NCBI GenBank assembly: GCA_030704225.1
Contig: CP131915.1
Location: 682,001-746,000 of the forward strand
Length of the DNA: 64,000 nt
Direction of reading: 5' to 3'
Origin: Kosakonia sp. H02
GTDB lineage: Bacteria; Pseudomonadota; Gammaproteobacteria; Enterobacterales; Enterobacteriaceae
Shown: positions 17,873 to 26,917 of the stretch, piece after piece
How positions within the stretch are numbered: position 1 is the stretch's first letter
Layout of the letters: the number at the start of each line of letters is the position of its first letter
Made by a program: the position numbers and the translations under genes
The notes under the pieces: generated by a model
Told to the model about the DNA's origin: nothing
The model's database searches: none
What the model saw: the letters and a program-made list of their open reading frames with translations, nothing else

Positions 17873-18034
17873 ATCCATCAGGTCGGTCTTCTGGCTTAGC
17901 GTCATCCTCACCCGTCCTTCCCGATCCTGCGATCAGTGGTGAATACGGGGTTGTCAGCATCACAGCAGCGGGGGCTGCGGGGGATTCTCACCCCCTTCCC
18001 TACCACACTATTATCGTGGCGAAACCTGTCGGAT
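17873..18034 (-). ncRNA. Cobalamin (B12) riboswitch
   Basis: On the minus strand upstream of cbiA, the aptamer elements occur in order: CGACAGGTTTCGCCACG, GGTGAGAATCCCCCGCAGC, CGCTGCTGTGA, GGGAAGG and the B12-box AAGCCAGAAGACCG. The ends pair as a closing stem, ATCCGACAGGT (18034-18024) with ACCTGATGGAT (17883-17873). A small hairpin CGGTCGAAAGACCG at 17815-17828, between aptamer and start codon, is probably part of the expression platform. Binding of adenosylcobalamin would reduce expression of the cbi/cob operon. Boundaries are approximate. Confidence 0.92.
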
Positions 18035-18250
18035 TGTTTATCACGGTTCGTATTTATGCGCCGTGATGTTTCCCTGAACGCACTATATCGCAGCCGGGAA
18101 ATAAAAACTGGTTCAGTTTATCTTTGCAGGAACAATAATTTGTTGCGCCATGACAATTTATTGCTCAGACATTTTACAAATGCCTTATCTATTAAGGCCT
18201 CAGAAAGAACTTATTGCCGTTTCAAATAACAATTTATTGCCATTAAAAAT
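18035..18250 (-). promoter_or_regulatory. cbi/cob operon promoter region
   Basis: This gene-free stretch lies between the pocR stop and the riboswitch. It must contain the cbi promoter, since riboswitch and operon are read leftward. It is AT-rich in its upper half and contains two copies of the motif described separately (18151-18164 and 18227-18240), plus partial copies at about 18132-18145 and 18208-18217. I cannot pick out a strong -35/-10 pair, which is usual for an activator-dependent promoter. Confidence 0.5.
18151..18240. promoter_or_regulatory. Candidate PocR operator pair upstream of cbi
   Basis: TGACAATTTATTGC occurs at 18151-18164 and TAACAATTTATTGC at 18227-18240, with starts 76 bp apart (about seven helical turns) and the same orientation. 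The same motif recurs in the pduF-pduA region. Both regions are known targets of PocR in Salmonella; the assignment of this motif to PocR is inference. Confidence 0.45.
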
Positions 18251-19162
18251 TTAATCGCCGTCATAGTTTTCATTATTCTGCAAACGGAAGGCCTGCGGCG
18301 TAACCTGATAAGTCTGGCGGAATACTTTGCAGAAATAGCTGGTCTGCGAAAACCCTAAATTGCGCGCGATACTGGCAATGCTCCAGTCGCTATGGCAGAG
18401 CATCTCCCTTGCGCTGACCATGCGTTGTTGGTTGACCCATGCGTTAAAGCCTATCCCCTGATACTTTTTAAACAGCTTGCTGAAGTAGTAAGGGCTGAGG
18501 TAAACGTGCGCGGCAACGTCCTCCAGCCGCAGTTCATCGGACAGATGGGCGTCGATATAGCGCAGCGCTTTCTTCATTTTGCTGTCGTGCGGCCCCTGGC
18601 TTCGTGGCGTACGGCTCGCTTCAGACGCCTGCTGCTGGTCTTTAATCACCACAAAATTAAGCTGCTTTTTCAGGCAGTTCTCGACAATCAGTTGCAACAG
18701 ATCCGCCGAGGCGATAACCCGCGAATAATCCATTTCCGGCACGGAATGGAACGCATCCATCAGCACCGGATCCGCCTGCCAGCGATCGTCAATATTGAGA
18801 ATATCCACCAGTTCCACGCCGCTGTTATCGCGCAGGCGCACCTGCCCGCACAGCACAAACCCCACCAGATGCCCGGCAATCACCAGCGGAATAGAGAAAT
18901 CCGTGAGTCCGGCATGACAGCGGTAAATACAGGGCTGGTTTGATTTAGAGGCTTCAAAGCCGCCGCAGCGATCGCTCATACGACAGCGGACACTATGCTG
19001 TGGATGCTGTCGCATACGCTGGCAGAACGGGGTGAAATTAAATAGCTCGGAGATCTCTTCGCCGTGGATATTCACCACAACAACGGCCAGACCGGTGGCT
19101 TGAGCAAAATCCTGGGCGATTTTATTAATGAGTTCGGAGTTCAGTGTACTCGCAGAAATCAT
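18251..19162 (-). CDS. pocR: AraC-family activator of propanediol use and cobalamin synthesis
   Basis: PocR activates the pdu and cob/cbi operons in response to 1,2-propanediol. The 303-aa protein has an N-terminal ligand-sensing PocR domain (about residues 5-165) with a cysteine-rich part (FCQRMRQHP, VRCRMSDRCGG, CIYRCHAGL) and a C-terminal AraC/XylS double helix-turn-helix (about 195-295: LEDVAAHVYLSPYYFSKLFK and SIARNLGFSQTSYFCKVFRQ). It sits between cbi and pduF on the same strand, as in Salmonella. The upstream gap contains an ATTTATTG motif (19187-19194) and another at about 19306-19313, possibly autoregulatory. Confidence 0.95.
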   Translation of the reverse strand: MISASTLNSELINKIAQDFAQATGLAVVVVNIHGEEISELFNFTPFCQRMRQHPQHSVRCRMSDRCGGFEASKSNQPCIYRCHAGLTDFSIPLVIAGHLVGFVLCGQVRLRDNSGVELVDILNIDDRWQADPVLMDAFHSVPEMDYSRVIASADLLQLIVENCLKKQLNFVVIKDQQQASEASRTPRSQGPHDSKMKKALRYIDAHLSDELRLEDVAAHVYLSPYYFSKLFKKYQGIGFNAWVNQQRMVSAREMLCHSDWSIASIARNLGFSQTSYFCKVFRQTYQVTPQAFRLQNNENYDGD

Positions 19163-19385
19163 GATAAAACCTCTCAGTGAATTTTAATTTATTGTTATAA
19201 ACAACGCATTTTGTTTACGACTCAGGATCTTCTTACAACGAATTTTAATAATCACCGTCGCCAAACAAAAATCAAGATAACAAATGTCTCCCATCCCTGG
19301 GAGGCGATTTATTGCATTCAGGAAAGCAGATCACTATTTATATTCGTTATGCTGCAAGCTGTTTCTTTGTCAGTTGATCCTGACA

Positions 19386-20195
19386 TCAGCTCCGTTTTTC
19401 TTTTAACTCACCGCTATGACCCGGTAAGTTTTTACCAATCAGATAGCGGTAACAGGCTGCGCCGCCACAGGCACCGATAATCGGCGCGACGATCGGCACA
19501 ATAAAATAGGGAATGTCGCGCCCGCCCGTCATCGCTGTTTCACCCCAACCGGCGAAGAAGATAAACAGCTTCGGTCCAAAATCACGGGCCGGGTTCATGG
19601 CAAACCCGGTCAACGGCCCCATTGACGCACCGATCACCGCCACCAGTAGGCCAATCAATAACGGTGCCAGCGGCCCGCGCGGCACACCGTTGCCATCATC
19701 GGTTAGCGCCATGATCAACCCCATCAGAATCGAGGTGATGATCACTTCCACCAGCGCCGCCTGCCACACATTCAATGCCGCAGCAGGATAAGTCGAAAAT
19801 ATCGCCGCCAGTTGCAGACTTTCGATGCTGCCCCGTACCAGATGATGCGCGGCCTCGTATTCAAGAAACAGATTACGGTACAACAGGTAAGCCAGCGCGG
19901 CCCCGCAAAACCCGCCGGCGATTTGCGCCAGGCTATAGGGCAGTACTTTTCGACCGGGGAAACTGGCGAACAACCACAGTGCAATGCTGATTGCCGGGTT
20001 GAGATGCGCACCTGAAATGCCCGCTGTCAGGTAAACCGCCAGAGAAATCCCCAAACCCCAAATAATGCAAATTTCCCACAGGCCAAGCGTTGCACCCGCC
20101 ACTTTCATGGCGCACAGGCAACCGATGCCGAAAAACAGGAACAGCCCGGTGCCTAAAAACTCGGCGATGCATTGTGCCCTTATTGAATCATTCAT
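19386..20195 (-). CDS. pduF: Propanediol diffusion facilitator (aquaglyceroporin family)
   Basis: PduF is a MIP-family channel thought to ease entry of 1,2-propanediol. The 269-aa membrane protein resembles GlpF, with two half-helix motifs: SGAHLNPAIS in the first half and FAMNPARDFGP in the second. GGAAGGTG precedes the start. It diverges from pduA and is followed on the same strand by pocR. A stem-loop (CACCAGC/GCTGGTG, about 20225-20247) lies in its leader. Confidence 0.95.
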   Translation of the reverse strand: MNDSIRAQCIAEFLGTGLFLFFGIGCLCAMKVAGATLGLWEICIIWGLGISLAVYLTAGISGAHLNPAISIALWLFASFPGRKVLPYSLAQIAGGFCGAALAYLLYRNLFLEYEAAHHLVRGSIESLQLAAIFSTYPAAALNVWQAALVEVIITSILMGLIMALTDDGNGVPRGPLAPLLIGLLVAVIGASMGPLTGFAMNPARDFGPKLFIFFAGWGETAMTGGRDIPYFIVPIVAPIIGACGGAACYRYLIGKNLPGHSGELKEKRS

Positions 20196-20336
20196 TGTGT
20201 CACCTTCCAGGTAGAGTCAAACCTCACCAGCACTCCTGAAGCTGGTGGCAGAGTACAACGCCGCACACTATAGAAATGTGCCGACGAAAAGTGTTGGCAA
20301 CCTCCGGGTAAAAATGCTTAAAAAGTCGTTTAGCGA

Positions 20337-20350
20337 TGACAATTTTTTGC
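20337..20350 (+). promoter_or_regulatory. Candidate PocR site, pduF side
   Basis: TGACAATTTTTTGC differs at one base from the copy at 18151-18164. It lies about 140 bp upstream of the pduF start. Confidence 0.35.
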
Positions 20351-20603
20351 TATGTCGGATAGTTATTTCCCGCATTACGCATGATTTATTTCACGATTAT
20401 TAAGTAACCGGCGATAACACATTCTTGTTATTTTTGTTATTCGGTTTTCCGGCCTTGCTCACAGAATCTTTTCGCACGCGCAAATACCACCTCGCATTTA
20501 TTCTGTCACGCCTAAAAATGTAAATCTGATATTACAAAAGCAAGAATTTGCCATCCACATAAAATAATAAAATAAATAAAAATCAGTGAGTTAAATTTTA
20601 AAA

Positions 20604-20617
20604 TGACAATTTATTGT
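20604..20617 (+). promoter_or_regulatory. Candidate PocR site, pduA side
   Basis: TGACAATTTATTGT matches the cbi-side motif in 13 of 14 positions. It is centred about 70 bp upstream of the putative -10 TATAGT (20683), a plausible activator position. Confidence 0.45.
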
Positions 20618-20720
20618 TTTTATACCACCAGGAAATCCTTCTCATAATTTCAAGTCAGCCATTCTTTTTCCTCGCTTATTTGTATAGTCCAAAAATCAGG
20701 TCAACCTTATCGAGGTTTTT

Positions 20721-21005
20721 ATGCAACAAGAAGCATTAGGAATGGTGGAAACCAAAGGCTTAACTGCCGCGATTGAAGCCGCCGACGCGATGGTGAAATC
20801 CGCCAATGTGATGTTAGTGGGCTACGAAAAAATAGGTTCTGGCCTGGTCACTGTCATTGTTCGCGGCGATGTCGGCGCAGTAAAAGCGGCAACCGATGCC
20901 GGTGCCGCCGCAGCCGCGCAGGTGGGAGAAGTGAAAGCCGTACACGTTATCCCGCGCCCGCACACCGATGTTGAAAAAATCTTACCGAAGGGAATTAGCC
21001 AATGA
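20721..21005 (+). CDS. pduA: Propanediol microcompartment shell protein, hexameric (BMC-H)
   Basis: PduA forms hexamers that tile the facets of the Pdu microcompartment; its central pore is thought to pass propanediol. At 94 aa it is a single BMC domain, with ALGMVETKGLTAAIEAADAM at the N-terminus, the lysine in VKSANV and the pore loop KIGSGLVT. It is the first gene of the pdu operon and its stop overlaps the pduB start (ATGA). It is very similar to PduJ at 26918. Confidence 0.97.
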   Translation: MQQEALGMVETKGLTAAIEAADAMVKSANVMLVGYEKIGSGLVTVIVRGDVGAVKAATDAGAAAAAQVGEVKAVHVIPRPHTDVEKILPKGISQ

Positions 21006-21808
21006 GCAGCAATGAGCTGGTGGAACAGATCATGGCTCAGGTGGTCGCGCGCGTATCAGCGCCCCAGGCCTCCCCTGATGTTACCCACATAAAACGAGAG
21101 ACGGCTATGGCAGAAAAAAGTTGCAGTTTAACGGAATTTGTCGGCACCGCTATCGGCGACACCGTCGGTCTGGTGATTGCCAACGTAGATAGCGCGCTGC
21201 TCGACGCAATGAAGCTGGAAAAGCGTTTTCGCTCTATCGGCATCCTTGGGGCGCGCACCGGCGCAGGCCCGCATATTATGGCGGCGGACGAAGCGGTGAA
21301 AGCCACCAATACCGAAGTGGTGAGCATTGAATTACCGCGCGATACCAAAGGCGGAGCCGGTCACGGTTCGCTGATCCTTTTCGGCGGCAATGATGTCTCC
21401 GACGTCAAGCGCGCGGTGGAAGTGGCGCTAAAAGAACTGGATCGCACCTTTGGTGATGTCTATGCCAACGACGCTGGTCACATCGAGTTGCAATACACCG
21501 CCCGCGCCAGCTATGCGCTGGAAAAAGCCTTTGGCGCACCGGTTGGCCGCTCCTGTGGCGTGATCGTGGGCGCACCTGCCTCGGTGGGCGTGTTGATGGC
21601 CGATACCGCGCTGAAATCCGCCAATGTGGAGGTAGTGGCTTACAGCTCACCGGCGAACGGCACCAGCTTCTCGAACGAAGCGATTCTGATCATCTCCGGG
21701 GACTCCGGTGCGGTACGCCAGGCGGTAATTTCCGCCCGTGAAATCGGCAAAACCGTGCTCGGCACGATGGGCGCAGAACCGAAAAACGACCGCCCGTCCT
21801 ACATCTGA
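21002..21808 (+). CDS. pduB: Microcompartment shell protein, tandem BMC (trimer), with internal start
   Basis: PduB is a major trimeric shell protein with two BMC domains (268 aa). As in Salmonella, an internal ATG at 21107 (MAEKSCSLTEF), preceded by GAGAG, would give the shorter PduB' lacking 35 residues. The N-terminal extension MSSNELVEQIMAQVVARV is a short amphipathic helix, and in Salmonella this extension ties the shell to the enzyme core. The start overlaps pduA. Confidence 0.96.
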   Translation: MSSNELVEQIMAQVVARVSAPQASPDVTHIKRETAMAEKSCSLTEFVGTAIGDTVGLVIANVDSALLDAMKLEKRFRSIGILGARTGAGPHIMAADEAVKATNTEVVSIELPRDTKGGAGHGSLILFGGNDVSDVKRAVEVALKELDRTFGDVYANDAGHIELQYTARASYALEKAFGAPVGRSCGVIVGAPASVGVLMADTALKSANVEVVAYSSPANGTSFSNEAILIISGDSGAVRQAVISAREIGKTVLGTMGAEPKNDRPSYI

Positions 21809-21826
21809 TAACAGTGAGGCTGTTTC

Positions 21827-23491
21827 ATGAGATCGAAACGATTTGAAGCGCTGGCGAAACGCCCTGTTAACCAGGACGGCTTTGTGAAGGAGTGGATCGA
21901 AGAAGGCTTTATCGCAATGGAAAGCCCGAACGATCCGAAACCCTCCATTCGCATCGTCAATGGCGTGGTCACCGAACTTGACGGTAAATCTGCCAAAGAG
22001 TTCGACCTGATTGACCACTTTATCGCCCGCTACGGTATCAACCTTGAGCGCGCCGAAGAAGTGATGGCGATGGACTCGGTGAAACTCGCCAATATGCTGT
22101 GCGATCCGAACGTCAAACGCCGCGACATCGTGCCGCTGACCACGGCGATGACGCCGGCGAAGATTGTCGAAGTGATGTCGCACATGAACGTGGTAGAGAT
22201 GATGATGGCGATGCAGAAAATGCGCGCCCGCCGCACCCCGTCACAACAAGCACACGTCACCAACGTCAAAGATAACCCGGTACAGATTGCTGCCGATGCC
22301 GCTGAAGGCGCATGGCGCGGTTTTGACGAACAAGAGACCACCGTTGCCGTTGCACGTTATGCGCCGTTTAACGCCATCGCGCTGCTGGTCGGCTCACAGG
22401 TTGGCCGCCCTGGCGTACTAACGCAGTGCTCGCTGGAGGAAGCCACCGAACTGAAACTCGGTATGCTCGGCCATACCTGCTACGCAGAAACCATCTCGGT
22501 TTACGGCACAGAACCGGTGTTTACCGACGGGGATGATACGCCGTGGTCGAAAGGCTTTCTTGCCTCTTCTTACGCGTCGCGCGGGCTGAAGATGCGCTTC
22601 ACCTCCGGTTCCGGCTCCGAAGTACAGATGGGTTACGCCGAAGGGAAATCAATGCTGTATCTGGAGGCGCGCTGCATTTACATCACCAAAGCGGCGGGCG
22701 TTCAGGGGTTGCAAAACGGCTCCGTAAGCTGCATCGGCGTCCCTTCTGCCGTGCCGTCGGGAATTCGCGCCGTGCTGGCGGAAAACCTGATCTGCTCAGC
22801 GCTGGATCTCGAATGCGCCTCCAGTAACGACCAGACCTTTACCCACTCAGATATGCGCCGTACCGCGCGTCTGCTGATGCAGTTCCTGCCCGGTACCGAC
22901 TTTATCTCCTCCGGTTATTCGGCGGTGCCGAACTACGACAACATGTTCGCTGGCTCCAACGAAGATGCGGAAGATTTTGACGACTACAACGTGTTGCAGC
23001 GCGATCTGAAAGTCGACGGTGGCCTGCGTCCGGTGCGTGAAGAGGATGTGGTTGCCATTCGCAACAAAGCGGCGCGGGCACTGCAAGCGGTATTCGCCGG
23101 GATGGGGCTACCGCCAATCACTGACGAGGAGGTGGAAGCAGCGACCTACGCCCACGGCTCGAAAGATATGCCGGAGCGCAACATCGTTGAAGACATCAAG
23201 TTCGCCCAGGAAATCATCAATAAAAACCGTACCGGCCTGGAAGTGGTAAAAGCGCTGGCGCAAGGCGGCTTTAACGATGTCGCGCAGGACATGCTCAACA
23301 TTCAGAAAGCCAAGCTCACCGGGGATTACCTGCACACCTCCGCCATCATCATTGGCGACGGTCAGGTGCTGTCGGCCGTCAACGATGTCAATGATTACGC
23401 GGGTCCGGCAACAGGCTATCGCCTACAGGGCGAACGCTGGGAAGAGATCAAAAACATCCCGGCCGCCATCGATCCGAACGAACTGGGCTAA
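21827..23491 (+). CDS. pduC: Coenzyme B12-dependent propanediol dehydratase, large subunit
   Basis: PduC is the catalytic alpha subunit of diol dehydratase, which turns 1,2-propanediol into propionaldehyde with adenosylcobalamin inside the microcompartment. The 554-aa product has the expected length and starts MRSKRFEALAKRPVNQDGFV. The TIM-barrel sequence includes TCYAETISVYGTEPVF and ECASSNDQTFTHSDMR. It lies 18 bp after pduB and begins the dehydratase cluster pduCDE. Confidence 0.97.
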   Translation: MRSKRFEALAKRPVNQDGFVKEWIEEGFIAMESPNDPKPSIRIVNGVVTELDGKSAKEFDLIDHFIARYGINLERAEEVMAMDSVKLANMLCDPNVKRRDIVPLTTAMTPAKIVEVMSHMNVVEMMMAMQKMRARRTPSQQAHVTNVKDNPVQIAADAAEGAWRGFDEQETTVAVARYAPFNAIALLVGSQVGRPGVLTQCSLEEATELKLGMLGHTCYAETISVYGTEPVFTDGDDTPWSKGFLASSYASRGLKMRFTSGSGSEVQMGYAEGKSMLYLEARCIYITKAAGVQGLQNGSVSCIGVPSAVPSGIRAVLAENLICSALDLECASSNDQTFTHSDMRRTARLLMQFLPGTDFISSGYSAVPNYDNMFAGSNEDAEDFDDYNVLQRDLKVDGGLRPVREEDVVAIRNKAARALQAVFAGMGLPPITDEEVEAATYAHGSKDMPERNIVEDIKFAQEIINKNRTGLEVVKALAQGGFNDVAQDMLNIQKAKLTGDYLHTSAIIIGDGQVLSAVNDVNDYAGPATGYRLQGERWEEIKNIPAAIDPNELG

Positions 23492-23501
23492 GAGGTGAAG
23501 C

Positions 23502-24173
23502 ATGGAAATCAATGAAAAGCTGCTGCGTCAGATAGTGGAAGACGTGCTGGCAGAGATGACAACCAGTGACAAAACGGTCTCGTTCAGCGCCCCTACCAAC
23601 CGTGTGCCAACGGCTGCGGCCCCGGCAGACGGCGGCTTTCTGACGGAGGTTGGCGAAGCCAAACCGGGAACGCAACAGGATGAAGTGATTATTGCCGTCG
23701 GCCCGGCGTTTGGTCTCTCACAGACCGTCAACATTGTTGGCTTACCGCACAAAAGTATTCTGCGCGAAGTGATTGCCGGGATCGAAGAGGAAGGTGTGAA
23801 AGCGCGGGTTATTCGCTGCTTTAAATCCTCCGATGTGGCTTTTGTCGCCGTCGAAGGCAACCGCCTGAGCGGTTCCGGGATCTCGATTGGCATTCAGTCG
23901 AAAGGCACCACCGTCATTCACCAGCAAGGCCTGCCGCCGCTCTCAAACCTTGAGCTATTCCCTCAGGCCCCGCTGTTGACGCTGGAAACCTACCGGCAAA
24001 TTGGCAAAAACGCCGCGCGCTACGCCAAGCGCGAGTCGCCGCAGCCGGTACCGACGCTTAACGATCAGATGGCGCGGCCGAAGTACCAGGCGAAGTCGGC
24101 CATTTTGCACATCAAAGAAACCAAATACGTCGTGACGGGTAAAAACCCGCAAGAGCTGCGCGTTGCGCTTTAA
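23502..24173 (+). CDS. pduD: Propanediol dehydratase, medium subunit
   Basis: PduD is the beta subunit of diol dehydratase and helps bind the cobalamin cofactor. At 223 aa it matches the Salmonella length. The first 18 residues (MEINEKLLRQIVEDVLAE) form the amphipathic encapsulation helix that directs the enzyme into the shell; a flexible linker rich in alanine and proline follows. It lies 10 bp after pduC. Confidence 0.96.
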   Translation: MEINEKLLRQIVEDVLAEMTTSDKTVSFSAPTNRVPTAAAPADGGFLTEVGEAKPGTQQDEVIIAVGPAFGLSQTVNIVGLPHKSILREVIAGIEEEGVKARVIRCFKSSDVAFVAVEGNRLSGSGISIGIQSKGTTVIHQQGLPPLSNLELFPQAPLLTLETYRQIGKNAARYAKRESPQPVPTLNDQMARPKYQAKSAILHIKETKYVVTGKNPQELRVAL

Positions 24174-24185
24174 AAGGACAACACC

Positions 24186-24710
24186 ATGAATGCAGATGCT
24201 ATTGAATCGATGGTTCGCGATGTGCTTAGCCGGATGAACAGCCTACAGGGCGCGACGCCAGCCACGGCGGCTCCCGCACCGGGCGGCACTCAGCAACAGG
24301 CCAAAGTACAGGACTATCCGCTGGCGAATAAACACCCGGAATGGGTGAAAACCGCCACCAACAAAACCCTGGACGAACTGACACTCGCCAATGTGCTGAG
24401 CGGAAAAATCACTGCCCAGGATATGCGTATCACGCCGGAAACCTTGCGCATCCAGGCAGCAATTGCCCGCGATGCCGGGCGCGACAGGCTGGCAATAAAC
24501 TTTGAACGCGCCGCCGAACTGACTGCCGTCCCGGACGATCGCATCCTCGAGATCTATAACGCCCTGCGCCCGTACCGCTCAAGCAAACAGGAGCTACTGG
24601 ACATCGCCGGGGATCTGGAGAGCCGTTACAGCGCGACGATCTGCGCCGCTTTCGTACGGGAAGCCGCAGCACTCTACGTTGAGCGTAAAAAACTCAAAGG
24701 CGACGACTAA
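24186..24710 (+). CDS. pduE: Propanediol dehydratase, small subunit
   Basis: PduE is the gamma subunit of diol dehydratase (174 aa). It begins MNADAIESMVRDVLSRM, another encapsulation-type helix, followed by an alanine/proline/glutamine linker and the conserved core starting YPLANKHPEWVKTATN. It sits 12 bp after pduD and before the reactivase genes. Confidence 0.96.
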   Translation: MNADAIESMVRDVLSRMNSLQGATPATAAPAPGGTQQQAKVQDYPLANKHPEWVKTATNKTLDELTLANVLSGKITAQDMRITPETLRIQAAIARDAGRDRLAINFERAAELTAVPDDRILEIYNALRPYRSSKQELLDIAGDLESRYSATICAAFVREAAALYVERKKLKGDD

Positions 24711-24725
24711 TCGCAAGGATGATGT

Positions 24726-26558
24726 ATGCGTTATATAGCTGGCATTGATATTGGCAACGCCTCCACTGAAGTGGCGCTCGCCGCGCTGGATAACCGCGGT
24801 GCGCTGACCATTGTAAGCAGCGCGCTGGCGGAAACCACTGGCATCAAGGGGACGCTGCGCAATGTGTTCGGTATTCAGGAAGCCTTGAACGGCGCAGTAA
24901 CACACGCCGGTATCTCTGTCAGCGATATTTCACTTATCCGCATTAACGAAGCGACGCCGGTAATTGGCGATGTGGCGATGGAAACTATCACCGAAACCAT
25001 CATTACCGAATCGACCATGATTGGTCACAACCCGAAAACCCCCGGCGGTGTCGGGCTGGGGGTTGGCATTACCATCACGCCCGACGAGCTGCTGTCACGC
25101 CCGGCGGAACAGCCCTACATTCTGGTGGTCTCAAGCGCCTTCGACTTTGCTGACGTTGCGCGAATGATCAATGCCGCGAGCCAGGCCGGTTACCAGATAA
25201 ACGGCGTGATTTTACAGCGCGACGACGGGGTGCTGGTGAATAACCGCCTCGATCGTCCGCTGCCCATCGTGGATGAAGTGCTCTATATCGACCGCATTCC
25301 GCTCGGCATGCTGGCGGCGGTGGAAGTGGCGCTGCCGGGCAAAGTGATCGAAAGCCTCTCCAACCCTTACGGAATCGCCACCGTCTTTTCGCTCAACGCC
25401 GACGAGACAAAAAATATTGTGCCCGTCGCCCGTGCGCTGATTGGCAACCGCTCTGCGGTGGTGGTGAAAACGCCGTCTGGTGATGTGAAAGCACGTTCAA
25501 TTCCGGCAGGCAATATTGAGCTGCTCAGTAATGGGCGCTCCGTGCGGGTGGATGTGGCCGCCGGGGCGGAGACCATTATGAAAGCCGTCGAAGCCTGCCC
25601 CCAGCTCGATAACGTCACTGGCGAAGCGGGCACCAACATTGGCGGCATGCTGGAGCACGTGCGCCAGACAATGGCGGAACTGACCAACAAGCCGAGTAGT
25701 GAGGTTTACATTCAGGATCTTCTGGCTGTGGATACCGCCGTGCCGGTCAGCGTCACGGGGGGCCTGGCCGGTGAATTTTCGCTGGAGCAGGCGGTTGGCA
25801 TTGCCTCCATGGTGAAGTCTGACCGTTTGCAGATGGCGATGATCGCCCACGAAATTGAACAAAAACTGCATATTGATGTGCAGGTCGGCGGCGCGGAAGC
25901 CGAAGCCGCCATTCTGGGTGCGCTGACCACCCCCGGCACGACCCGACCGCTGGCGATCCTCGATCTTGGCGCGGGTTCAACCGATGCCTCCATTATCAAT
26001 GCCCAGGGCGAGATTATCGCCACCCATCTGGCCGGAGCCGGGGATATGGTCACCATGATCATCGCCCGTGAACTGGGGCTTACGGATCGTTACCTGGCAG
26101 AAGAGATCAAAAAATATCCTCTCGCCAAAGTCGAAAGCTTGTTCCATCTGCGCCATGAAGACGGCAGCGTGCAGTTCTTCCCCAGCGCCCTGCCACCGGA
26201 CGTTTTCGCGCGGGTTTGTGTGGTGAAACCCGATGAACTTGTACCGCTGCCTGGCGATCTGTCACTGGAAAAAATCCGCCTGATCCGCCGAAGCGCGAAA
26301 GAGCGCGTCTTCGTCACCAATGCCCTGCGTGCGCTGCGCCAGGTTAGCCCCACCGGCAATATCCGCGACATCCCGTTTGTGGTGCTGGTTGGCGGTTCAT
26401 CACTGGATTTTGAAGTGCCACAACTGGTCACCGACGCCCTCGCCCACTACCGGCTGGTTGCCGGTCGCGGGAATATTCGCGGCGTTGAAGGCCCGCGCAA
26501 CGCCGTCGCCACCGGGCTGGTTCTCGCCTGGCATAAGGAATCGACCCATGAGCGCTAA
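24726..26558 (+). CDS. pduG: Diol dehydratase reactivase, large subunit
   Basis: PduG with PduH forms a chaperone-like ATPase that expels damaged cobalamin from inactivated diol dehydratase. The 610-aa protein has the actin/Hsp70-like phosphate motif AGIDIGNASTEVALA at the N-terminus and a second, ILDLGAGSTDASI, further on. Its 3' end overlaps pduH by 11 bases. Confidence 0.96.
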   Translation: MRYIAGIDIGNASTEVALAALDNRGALTIVSSALAETTGIKGTLRNVFGIQEALNGAVTHAGISVSDISLIRINEATPVIGDVAMETITETIITESTMIGHNPKTPGGVGLGVGITITPDELLSRPAEQPYILVVSSAFDFADVARMINAASQAGYQINGVILQRDDGVLVNNRLDRPLPIVDEVLYIDRIPLGMLAAVEVALPGKVIESLSNPYGIATVFSLNADETKNIVPVARALIGNRSAVVVKTPSGDVKARSIPAGNIELLSNGRSVRVDVAAGAETIMKAVEACPQLDNVTGEAGTNIGGMLEHVRQTMAELTNKPSSEVYIQDLLAVDTAVPVSVTGGLAGEFSLEQAVGIASMVKSDRLQMAMIAHEIEQKLHIDVQVGGAEAEAAILGALTTPGTTRPLAILDLGAGSTDASIINAQGEIIATHLAGAGDMVTMIIARELGLTDRYLAEEIKKYPLAKVESLFHLRHEDGSVQFFPSALPPDVFARVCVVKPDELVPLPGDLSLEKIRLIRRSAKERVFVTNALRALRQVSPTGNIRDIPFVVLVGGSSLDFEVPQLVTDALAHYRLVAGRGNIRGVEGPRNAVATGLVLAWHKESTHER

Positions 26559-26886
26559 TCAGGAGAGCCCGGCGATTGTTATTCACGCCCACGGCGACTG
26601 CCAGTCGCTGTGGCAGGAGGTGCTGTGGGGCATCGAAGAAGAAGGGATCCCATGGCACTGGCAAGAAGCTGACGGGCAGGACGTGGTGTCCAGCGCCTGG
26701 CAGGCGGCAAACCAGTCTGCGCTGTTGGTGGGTATCGCCTGTGACGGCCAGCAACTGGTTATCCACTATCGAAATTTACCCGCATCGGCGCCGCTTTTTA
26801 CGCTGATGCAATATGCCGAAAGTCAGGCACGGCGCATCGCTGGCAGCAATGCCGCCCGCCTGGTGAAAGGGATACCGTTCCGGTAA
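26548..26886 (+). CDS. pduH: Diol dehydratase reactivase, small subunit
   Basis: PduH is the small reactivase subunit, structurally like the beta subunit of diol dehydratase, with which it swaps during reactivation. From the ATG at 26548 (MSANQESPAIVIHAHGD) the product is 112 aa. The open frame begins earlier, at 26320, but that part lies inside pduG. Conserved features include WGIEEEGIPW and the C-terminal ARLVKGIPFR. Confidence 0.94.
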   Translation: MSANQESPAIVIHAHGDCQSLWQEVLWGIEEEGIPWHWQEADGQDVVSSAWQAANQSALLVGIACDGQQLVIHYRNLPASAPLFTLMQYAESQARRIAGSNAARLVKGIPFR

Positions 26887-26917
26887 CCCGCTTATCCATC
26901 CACAGGAGAATCGCAGT

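Larger units (their letters stand above)
20196..20720. promoter_or_regulatory. pduF-pduA divergent control region
   Basis: This 525-bp gene-free, AT-rich region separates the divergent pduF and pduA genes. It contains a stem-loop in the pduF leader, motif copies at 20337-20350 and 20604-20617, and a possible pduA -10 element TATAGT at 20683-20688 without a good -35. The pduA ribosome-binding site GAGG precedes the ATG at 20721. No small ORF with a convincing start was seen. Confidence 0.6.
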
